From contig OY294044.1 of the NCBI GenBank assembly GCA_958510825.1, forward strand, positions 81,018,895-81,082,894: a stretch of DNA of 64,000 nucleotides. Reading direction: 5' to 3'. How positions within the stretch are numbered: the first letter of the stretch is position 1; each line of letters starts with the position of its first letter. Position numbers and translations under genes: made by a program. The notes beneath the pieces were generated by a model that saw only the letters and a list, made by a program, of their open reading frames with translations, was not told the origin of the DNA and did not search any database. Positions 55,895 to 64,000 of this stretch are shown here, piece by piece. Origin of the DNA: Brachypterus glaber. Its lineage: Eukaryota > Arthropoda > Insecta > Coleoptera > Kateretidae.

Positions 55895-56140
55895 GCAGTG
55901 GTCAGTGATACCGCAGATTTTTTTGTGGATGAAGAGGTGCAAAAATGACATAAAAGTTATTGATCAAAAAAAAGGTCATCTACTCCATAAATTTCCTAAT
56001 TGTGGAGTTGATTTTTCCAACTCTAAAGTGGTGGGGTTATTATTTTTAAGTCTTTTAAGATACACTAAAATAATAACGGTAAAATTAAAGAGTAATATTA
56101 AGATTAAATTATAAAATTCATACACTGAAAATTCGTTACC
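55895..56140. other. AT-rich spacer
   Basis: No feature is recognised. The open frame here extends from the foldback arm and has no protein features. Confidence 0.5.
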
Positions 56141-56320
56141 GTAGTAAATACTAAACGTTTATGCATAAATGAAACCCCACGAAAGTTTAGTAAATATTTA
56201 CTGGTTGTTACAGTAATACTTAACGTTGTTCAAGTTCTGGTAACTGTAACAACCAGTTAATTTTTATTAAACTTTTGTAGGATTCCATGTAGGTATGCAA
56301 AAACGTTCAGTATTTCCTAC
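56141..56320. repeat. 180-bp hairpin
   Basis: GTAGTAAATACTAAACGTTT is mirrored by AAACGTTCAGTATTTCCTAC. ACTGGTTGTTACAG mirrors CTGTAACAACCAGT around a loop near 56210-56240. Confidence 0.88.
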
Positions 56321-56335
56321 ACTAATAAATTCTCA

Positions 56336-57290
56336 ATATACGGGGTGATTTAGAAATAAGTTACAAAATTTTAAGGGGCGATTCTAGGTCCAAAAATATG
56401 AAAAAAAGTTCCTATGAAAGTTGGTCCGGTACATCTGAAAAGTAGTTTTTATTTAATATCTCTGAAACCCTATAAACCACAGCAACGTATTTTTGCACAT
56501 GCCTTAACGTTGATCAAGATTATCATTTCGATACCCCCAAGCAACAAAGCCGTAACTCATATATTGTCATTTTTCACGACAGCTAAATTTCTAAAATATT
56601 TTTTTTTTGTTATTTAAGGGTGGGTAAATGATTGAAGTGGAAAAGGAAGTCATGTGATACATCATTTGAAAGCTTATAAAATTCTCTATTTAACTGTTTA
56701 AGTATTTATTGTTTATTTACTGTTTGTTTCTGATAATATTCAAGTTTAGAATTTCTTACTTTAGTGATTTTAAGTAAACTTTTGCTTAAAGTGAACTGTG
56801 GAGAAACCTGAGTAGTACCACCATGTGTGTCTTTTTTCAAGGCGTTTACCTATGAGTATTACTCAAAATGGGTCTAACTTGAGTTACATCCTTGTTGCTT
56901 GGGAGTGTCGATTTTATGTAATTTTTATTTGATAATTTTAACCAGGGGCGTGAAAAATAGGGAGGCGATGTCACCTTGTTGCCCCAAACTTTTTACTACA
57001 TCTTTTGATATTTTTTAAATAAAATATTAATCTTTGATTAAAAATACATAAAAAAGGTATCTCTACATCTTTTGATATTTTTTAAATAAAATATTAATCT
57101 TTGATTAAAAATGCATAAAAAAAGTACTCCTTATGTAACACCGTAGGGCCAACCGTTTTCTAGAAAATTGCAATTAAAGAGGTAATTTCACGTTCTGAGC
57201 ATCACAAATCGGAACTAAAAAATTCACCAATAAAAATTTCAATACTGCAGAGCGATTCTACATCAAAAACTATAAAAAAAGTCCAAAATG
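56336..57290. mobile_element. Foldback MITE, TATACGGGGTGATTTAGAAA left end
   Basis: It shares its left end type with the right end of 9192-10073 and internal blocks with 5452-6477 (GGGGCGTGAAAAATAG against the ACGCCCCTGG blocks). The arm GGGGCGATTCTAGGTCC mirrors GAGCGATTCTACATC near 57250. About 56630-56705 matches the core of the 20040/53337 family (GTGATACATCATTTGAAAG). An internal direct repeat of about 57 bp lies at 56996-57120. The right end is replaced by the next feature. Confidence 0.75.
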
Positions 57291-57330
57291 ATCAAAATTT
57301 GCGTTACGTAATACTTGAACGTTCCCTAGC
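57281..57330 (+). mobile_element. Solo right end of the ATTACGTAACGC MITE
   Basis: AAAATGATCAAAATTTGCG and TTACGTAATACTTGAACG plus TTCCCT match one arm of 34598-34747. The opposite arm is absent, so this is a recombinant or deleted copy fused to the preceding MITE. Confidence 0.8.
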
Positions 57331-57749
57331 CGGTAATCAAATTTCGGGAAATATTTTTTACGGTGTATTCGACAACGTTAATCTTATTATTATAAATATT
57401 AACCTAACCGGGTCATAAAATCAATTTGGATTAAACTTTTGAAATAATTGTAAAAAAACACTCGGGATACCTTTTTAAAAGGAAACCTTTTCAGGAAAAA
57501 AGTTCTATCCTGTTTTCATTTAAAGTATATCCACGTTGGCGGTAATTGATATAATGGAATTAAGGTTGGGGGCGAATAATTAGGGGGCGCATAATTATAA
57601 TTAACCAATTAACTACGGGAAGAAACAATTGCATATTTAACAAGCTGTGAAAATATACAAAGCTTCGCAACCCTTAAAATACTCCTTACCTTTTTTTCTT
57701 AACATTTATAGTTTATACCTCTCTTAAGAGAAAATATATTTATTATTAC
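57331..57749. other. AT-rich sequence, no gene seen
   Basis: GGGGGCGAATAATTAGGGGGCGCATAATT near 57569 is a short direct repeat of about 16-18 bases (GGGGGCGAATAATTA and GGGGGCGCATAATTA). No gene. Confidence 0.5.
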
Positions 57750-58270
57750 AGGGAGTAAACTGGTTGTTTTAGTCCCGCAGCATTCATGCAAGTGGCTAAA
57801 ACACAGTTTTCCTGAGGTATATACACTATTTTTTGCACTACCGTTAACTATATTTACATAAAATTTAAATTAAAACATCTATTCAAAACCAACTAATCCA
57901 TTTTTACAATTTCTTTTAAAATTAAATTAAGATATCCATGAATCGCAAAATGACAGGTTTGCGTTTTTAGTTGTTTTTTTTTTCTAATATGGCCATAGTA
58001 TTTTAAATGTGGCACGCTGTTATAACAATTTTTACAAAGTTTTCAAGAAAAAGTAATAAAAATATGGGTTTTAATAAAATAATGATGCAGCCTATCGAAA
58101 CTGACCCCACAGTGTTTACTGAAAAAAATTAAATTTTTAAATCAAGAAAAAAATATGAACAAGCTTTTGATAACATATTACACTGTACATGATACAGATG
58201 CGGGAGTAAAACAGTAGGTTAAGTTCCGCAAAAGAGGGAATAAAATAACGTTTTAGTACCGGTCGAGCAA
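57750..58270 (+). repeat. Dispersed repeat D, copy 2
   Basis: GGGAGTAAACTGGTTGTTTT and AGTCCCGCAGCATT match 31565 onward, and the TATATACACTATTTTTTGC block follows. It ends near ACGTTTTAGTACCGGTCG. It lacks the GAGCGAGC module of copy 1. Confidence 0.7.
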
Positions 58271-59189
58271 TTTATATTTATAATAATAATGTATTTTATT
58301 TACCTACAAATATTCTATTTATCTATAAATATTTTATTTATTTATTTATAAATATTATTTATTATATTTTTTTTAGAACTGGCACCCCTAGGTAAAATTT
58401 TATTTCATTATTTTACTTTCCCGATTTTTTTTTGCATAGCTGTTTGTGAAAACTAAGATTATTGTAAAATTACATTCGGTAGAGCAGAGCGGGACTGTAA
58501 ACGCTTTTCTAATAGGTTAATCTCGCAACAAATGACAGAAATATATTTGACATACAGATGCAATTGTGAGGTTAGGACACCTACCTTGTTAACATCCAGA
58601 AAACAGGAATACCTCGGGGCCCCTTGCAGTGTACATCAATCCTGAACGAACATCACACATAACAGAACTTTTAGGAATAGTTTATTTGGTTTTGTTTATC
58701 ACTTATCTATAATTTTAACATAGAAAATTCTAGATTGTCCCAAGACGACATGCTTTTACGAACGTTGGTTGAATAGAGAGGGAAGTCTTCTTCTTCTTCT
58801 TTTTAGGTGCCAAAATACCTAATTACACCTGTATGTTATTTGACCTACTATTTTACTAATATTTGAACTATTTAATAATATAGAATTAAAGTTGTTTGTA
58901 CAATAGCTATGTGCAAAAAAGCATTTTTTTTTGCTGTTGGTTCATATATCAGCTTCTTTGTCGCTCATTAAAAAAATGAACAATTTTTTCGTTATTGAAA
59001 TAAGTTTTTTTGTTTAAAGAAGAAGAAAAAAGCTATAGAGCGTTAAAGTTGAAAATTTGCAAAAAAAAATCGTTTGGACTTTTTTGAAAAAACTGGACTA
59101 ATCTTTAATTAAAAAGTCCAAAAAGTCTTGCGTTAGTAAAAATATTTCGAATAATTTGATGATTTCCGCCAAAAAAAAACTGTCTATGG
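58271..59189. other. AT-rich sequence, no gene seen
   Basis: There is an imperfect ATTTATTT/TAAATATT stretch at 58285-58370 and (CTT)n at about 58786-58801. No coding signal. Confidence 0.5.
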
Positions 59190-59460
59190 GTCTGTGTGTC
59201 CGGGAAATTTGTGACCACGATAACTCAAGAACGCTTCGGGCTAAAGACTTCAAATTTGGACTACAGGTTGATTAACCAAAGTTCTTGGCTGGGATTTTTG
59301 GTAAATATCGGATCGGGAAAAAAGGGTAAAATGGGGTCAAAAACAATTTTTTTCAAAAACATATTTTTTTTTCAATTTATTTTTCGTTTTACGAAAAAAG
59401 AAACTATTTTTGATTTTTTTTTTAATTTTGAATTTTTTTTGTTTTGTTTTTGATTTTAAT
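59190..59460 (+). repeat. Repeat F fragment, opposite orientation
   Basis: TGTCCGGGAAATTTGTGACC and ACGATAACTCAAGAACGCTT followed by AAGACTTCAAATTTGGACTA correspond in reverse complement to the 7063-7985 units. The open frame over it is a repeat translation. Confidence 0.85.
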
Positions 59461-59515
59461 GAACCTAAGTCTATAGGGCAGCAGTATTTTTTATTGATAA
59501 CACAAAAAATCTAAA

Positions 59516-59638
59516 TTCAACAGCGGTCTGATATAACGAATCATATAGATTTTGGGTCGCTAAATACGAATCCGGTCGCCGAAACGTCAGAAAATGGCTG
59601 ACTTAAACTATAAGACTCATTATGTCAGACCTGTTGAA
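59516..59638. repeat. Hairpin, TTCAACAGSGGTCTGA ends
   Basis: TTCAACAGCGGTCTGATATA is mirrored by TATGTCAGACCTGTTGAA. The loop holds GGGTCGCTAAATACGAATCC, the motif shared by many foldbacks here, and GTCGCCGAAACGTCAG. Confidence 0.85.
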
Positions 59639-60087
59639 CTAAGAAAAAAAATGTGGTCCCGTGATATTAAAGATATTTCCTGAAATTACCGTTTTCCTTC
59701 TAGTATATATTTTTTAGATGCGCAATTTTTAACTTTTTTATTTTTAGAGTTTTTGCAAAAATAATGGCTTCTTTCACTCATAGAACGTGTCCAAAAATAT
59801 GTGAGAGGCAAACAGACCAGCAGACTAACACAAACGCAGTTTTTTTAACCTTGTTTAAAATAACTTTAATTGAAAATATTTATATCTAGGGTAATTTGAC
59901 GATATTTGAAATTTAAAAACCTTAATACTCTTCTCTTCTCTCTGTGCAGAGTTTAATAAACAGGCAATTAGTTTGTAAACTGTACATTGTTATGGATCTA
60001 TGGGAAACCATAATAGTTATTATGCTGCGAAAATTTCGTTTATTAAATTGAATTTGTTGTACACAGAAAAACCACACCCTTTAAAAA
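59639..60087. other. AT-rich sequence, no gene seen
   Basis: No feature is recognised. Confidence 0.5.
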
Positions 60088-61126
60088 CACTAGACAACAA
60101 ATTGCCCGGGTCGGAAAGTAAATTTTTCTTACTAATTCGAGGGAGTAGAATTCGATTCTGACTTTAAAAAAATCCAGCACCTCACATTTTTGAGATATAA
60201 GTCCAGGAAATCACGACTTTTTTTTCAAAAACCTAAAAAAAAATAGTAGGATTTTAAAAAGTTTAGGGTAAATAAAAAAAAAACGAGGAATTTAAAAATC
60301 TATATACGAAGGACCTGCTGTCACAGTAAGTATGCAAAAAAAAATAAAAAGCTTTAAATTAAAGTGCAGAGTTTACTTAATTGCTCATTTGTGGAAAAAC
60401 TGCCAAACTAGTATAAAAATTTTATAGGACTTAATTTGTAGATTATAAAATTCTCTACAAAAATATTCACACAATTTTTTTTTCTTTTGCTCAGTTTGTT
60501 CGTAAAAAGTAATCAAATAAAAAAGCAATAAAATTAAAGAACATACCGCAAAAATTATTTATATCTTTCTTATCAATTTAAAGGCGCAGAATCCGAATTT
60601 AACCTTAAACAAATCTAGCACGTCTTATTTTTAAATTTTAGTGCATTCAATTATGTCAATTTAAAAATGATGTATAAAAAACAATATTGCTTTTTTTTTT
60701 CGTTTTTTTTTTAAGGTTTTATATCATAAAAAATTCACTTCATTACTTAATGATTACGTGGCACTAAGCTTGTCCCCTTATGCGCCCCTTTCCTCACCTC
60801 CACCCCTAAGTTGTGTCCCAGAATCATTTTTTTTTTCTAATATTATTTTTTATAGTATCCCTACTTATTCTACCTATGAATTTAAAGTTTCCATAATCTA
60901 AGTTGGGTATTTTTTAACTAATATTGAGTCGCCGAATCCAAATTTGTCAGAGTATTTTTATTTCCCATGATTTTAGAACAAAAAAGGGCTAAAATAATGA
61001 TTTTTTACCACTTTTGTCTCATTTTTCTCAGAAATCTGAGGTAGTAAAAATATTCTTAGAGACCCAAAATAAGTTAAAAAACATATGACTGCACGCACTC
61101 AGGTCAAAAAACCGTGTTGCCTAGTT
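60088..61126. mobile_element. CACTAG-ended element, copy 2
   Basis: CACTAGACAACAA at the left is mirrored by GTTGCCTAGTT at the right. The interior is collinear with 42905-44012. AAA flanks both sides (60085-60087 and 61127-61129), compatible with a 3-bp duplication but weak in A-rich DNA. Confidence 0.85.
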
Positions 61127-62379
61127 AAATCATATTAAATTATATATCTATAAATTTTATTTAGAGCCCCTTCATATTTTGACTGTTCGGTCACTTCAGA
61201 AGTTTCAGAATATAATAAGAAGATTCAATAGTAATAAATTCAACAAAAAACTTTGTTTTTAGATTAATTTCATTTTTTTATGTTTTATATAAATCTTGCT
61301 TAGGTATAGTTTTAAAGAAAGAAGGTTTAGAAGATTTCAAGAATGTAAAGAAATATCAGTGTGATTACTTGAGAACTATTAAACCTAAGAACTTCATTTT
61401 AAATAAAGATTTATTCACATGTGTTAACAGCTTCCGTGTTTTATCGAAGGACCTTTGTGACGTGAGGCAAAAGGGACTTACTTGTATTGTTCCAGGTGTC
61501 TTCTTGTACTTGGGCCCAAGATGATGTTTCCTCGGAGAAATGGCGTAAGCCCTATTTGCAACTCGTTCTGCGCGAAATGTTATTTATTGGATGTATTTTC
61601 CATAGCGTGATTCATTACGAATAACTATTGTTATTTTTGTTCTTTGGAAGCGATAGTGGCGTGAGTATCGCGCCCCTGATAAATTTAACGTATTGTCCGG
61701 ACCGTGCTGTTTTACGAACTCATTCAAATTACATTCATATATCGCCCGAAGCCAGCAACTTCAGGTAGTACGTCATGCGCATCAAACCTTATATTTGTCC
61801 GCATGAGGGACTTATCAAAATCTACTATATACAGGATGAAAAGTCCAAACCACAGGCTTACAAATCCATAAGACATAACGTTGTGCGCTGGTTTAAACGT
61901 TATGTTATGTTGTTATGGGTGCCTGCAACTGTACTTTACTTGCGCCTTCGCCAAAATTGCAAATTTTTCGCAATAAAAAAACTGTAAACAGTGTACGGAG
62001 TTTAGCAATTTAGCATGACTTCCTAGAAAGCTATTGTTGGTACACTTCTTTATGGTATCATAATATGACACCTAGGTGTCAGGTGCTCAGAGGAGTTTTC
62101 TAGCTCAGAAAATGGAGTTTACTCGTTTAAAAATCCTGATTTTAGTTTCTAGCTACATAAAAGTTTTGGAAATGTAACTGGTAGTCCAGTCTAACGGTAG
62201 TTTAACCTTGAATTTTTTTTTGTAATCAAAAGGGGTTTGTTTGGAAAGCTTAAATCCAAATTTGCACCCCTGTGCGATTTTTTTTGCATAGTTATGTGCA
62301 AAAACGCATTTTTTTTTCGGTAAAGAAGCTAGTTGTAACGCAGTACTAAGGGAAAAACATTCCAAAGAAATTATTTCTC
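61127..62379. other. Sequence of more even composition, no supported gene
   Basis: 61420-61780 is less AT-rich than most of the window and could hide an exon, but no reading frame there has recognisable features. A hairpin of the ATATCCACAGGC family lies at 61853-61927 (AGGCTTACAAATCCATAAG mirrored by the TATGGGTGCCT side). TTGCGCCTTCGCC recurs at 61939. Confidence 0.55.
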
Positions 62380-62660
62380 TCTCTCTCTCTCTCTCTAAAA
62401 GTTTTCACAAAGTAAAAATTTTTGACATCTCATGCAGATTTGTGAATAATTTTCTAATTGGTCATAAGTTTTCATATCCCTCTTTCTCTCTCTAAAAGTT
62501 GTCAAAAAGTAAAAAATTTTGACATCTTATGCAGATTTGTGAATAATTTTATAATTGGTCATAAGTTTTCATCTCCCTCTCTCTCTCTCTCTAAAAGTTG
62601 TCACAAAGTAAAAATTTTTGCCATCCCATTTAATTTTTGAATAATTTTGTAATTGCTCAT
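62380..62660 (+). repeat. ~98-bp tandem repeat with CT tracts
   Basis: Three units each run from a (CT)n tract into AAAAGTT.TCA.AAAGTAAAAA, TTTGACATC, GCAGATTTGTGAATAATTTT and ATTGGTCATAAGTTTTCAT. The AAAAGTT start is at 62397, 62494 and 62593. The third unit diverges after 62620. Confidence 0.92.
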
Positions 62661-63720
62661 TCTGGCTGTAAAAACTGTACCAGAATGTCACCCGATGGTA
62701 CCTTTTTGGTAATTTTTTTGCGTATATATGGTAAAATTTTGGCAACACTGTGACAATGGTACCAAAATAGTTCTAAAAATGTACCAAATGGGCACTTGTT
62801 GGTTAAAAAATTATCAGAGTGCGAAAAGTATAATGATAGTTATATTTACCCAATTGAAATACACCAAGTAATTTCTTAATCTATAAGTATTGGATAAAAA
62901 TAAACACGGCCCTGGTAATCCCATCTCTGTCGCTATCTTTTGGATCAAGACGAATAACCTTTAACGATTCCAATTTTCCAAGTTTGACTAGACAAAAGTC
63001 ATTTTACAAGATATATTTTAGCTCGGAGGAATTATTAAATTTTATATCTTAGACAGTTTCAGTGTGAGGCTTATGAATTTTAAAATAATGTAAGTTTTTA
63101 TATCAAATTAAAATAAAATAAATTTTGTACAAAGTATAAAAATAAATTATATTTTTAGGCACCTACCAGGTTTAAAGTTCATATTTAAAAATACTATACG
63201 AGAGGCTATAATAGACAGTCATTCTTTTGCAACTGGTATTTTTTTCGTTTTTTTAGCGCCTTCTATGCACTAAAAATCTAAAAATAGTCCACCAAACATT
63301 GTTTTAACAAGTTTGAGGTATATAATACCACTTTTATGATTATTCTAAAACATTATATTAAATAGACTAATAAAATTGTAGATTCATATTATTTATTAAT
63401 ACAACAACGTTGTTTTCATATATAATTACTAAAGAGGCTGAGAATTATGCGGGAAAAATTCGCTGTTTTCATGAACATTTGCTGTATGGAAATAATTACG
63501 ACCGGGGCATCTCCCTGGAGTTATTAATTCCTTTAACAGCAAATTGAATGAAAACTGTGAATTTTTCGCGATAATTCGAAGAATCATGTGTAATTCGTAG
63601 ATTATTTTTTAACGATTTATATGTCAAACCAACTTTTATATGTTTTTCAACGCAAAATGATAAACCTTGTTTTATTACTTATCTTAATATATTTACAGGC
63701 ATATTCTTTAATTTGGTTTA
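62661..63720. other. AT-rich sequence, no gene seen
   Basis: GGTACC-containing short repeats (GATGGTACCTTTTTGG, AATGGTACCAAAAT) lie near 62694-62770 in opposite orientation. No gene. Confidence 0.5.
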
Positions 63721-64000
63721 TATACAGTGCGGTTCAAAAGTCACCCCCCCCCTTTTAACTTTTGAAAGAGTTGAGATATCGACTTCAAATTTAGAACTCT
63801 TAAATAAGACAACTTAAACTATCTTTTAGCATATATTTGATATTTTCAGCTCTTAAAATGTGGGTAGGGGGGCATGGGGGGGACTTTTTTTTTAATGGAA
63901 AGGGGGTTCGTGTGATACATCATTTTAAAGCTTATAAAATTCTCTATTTAAACTAACATTTTTAAATTTTTTAAAAATGTTTTTTAAGGTTTTGATTTTT
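63721..64000 (+). mobile_element. Foldback MITE cut by window end
   Basis: TATACAGTGCGGTTCAAAAG and TCACCCCCCCCC begin a third member of the 53337 family. The left arm and the start of the T-rich core are present (GGGCATGGGGGGGACTTTT). The mirrored half lies beyond the window. Confidence 0.92.

Noticed and set aside
55695..56114. Plus-strand ORF of 139 codons
   Set aside because: Half of it is the CCAAAACTTCGCGA array of a foldback arm; the remainder shows no family similarity.
59577..59595. A second hammerhead-like site (CGAAACGTC)
   Set aside because: No CTGANGA element with a compatible stem II lies at the right distance upstream.
61420..61780. A host exon in a less AT-rich stretch
   Set aside because: No frame longer than a few dozen codons with recognisable features, and no convincing splice-site pair.

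Overview
This window looks like gene-poor, strongly AT-rich nuclear DNA from an animal, most likely an insect. The evidence is the repeat content: a Harbinger-type MITE with a TAA target duplication, a piggyBac-type MITE in TTAA, two tRNA-derived SINEs with AAAC tails, many long foldback MITEs flanked by TA, and a decayed gene from a family I know mainly from aphid and beetle genomes. There is no operon, rRNA, CRISPR array or bacterial-style coding density, and I found no convincing exon of a host gene. The insect order cannot be settled from the sequence.

Layout. 1-4.2 kb: small palindromes, a 306-bp MITE, and dispersed repeats including a GC-rich hairpin repeat (family B). 4.8-10.1 kb: three foldback MITEs and a 254-bp tandem duplication. 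11.1-13.6 kb: a giant nested inverted repeat holding a palindromic retroposon with hammerhead-like motifs. 14.0-17.2 kb: a GC-rich structured island, then nested foldbacks including a Chapaev-like element with a 4-bp duplication. 18.2-19.2 kb: a SINE and repeat family C. 20.0-24 kb: more foldbacks. 24.6-27.0 kb: a decayed DNA-transposon candidate with a 27-bp terminal inverted repeat (TIR) and a frameshifted ORF of about 550 codons on the minus strand, which is the only protein-coding remnant I support. 27.2-34.0 kb: a Harbinger MITE, a 1.2-kb foldback, second copies of earlier repeats, and elements ending in CACAGGCCCACA. 34.3-36.0 kb: a second palindromic retroposon, a MITE, and a 187-bp satellite built from ~20-bp monomers. 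36.2-38.8 kb: a composite foldback with a 291-bp duplication and a SINE. 41-46 kb: tandem palindromes, a CACTAG-ended element, a piggyBac MITE and a large foldback. 46-52.6 kb: repeats E-C-E, a 28-bp perfect palindrome and several MITEs. 53-64 kb: more foldbacks, a possible LINE 3' end with an ATG microsatellite, a second CACTAG element, a 98-bp tandem repeat, and a foldback cut by the window end.

How it fits together. Nothing here forms a pathway. The window is an archive of insertions into insertions. The most unusual signals are: (1) repeat families B, C and D, whose copies share flanks while the GC-rich hairpin interior is inverted or replaced between copies; (2) two palindromic retroposons sharing one 3' tail, with 13- and 14-bp target duplications and hammerhead-like cores; (3) a motif of about 22 nt (GCTGAATCCGAATCTG core) recurring about twenty times in unrelated foldback families; (4) a two-level satellite; and (5) MITEs that share a core but carry different termini. 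Coordinates of diverged repeats are good to about 5-20 bp, because all alignments were done by eye.
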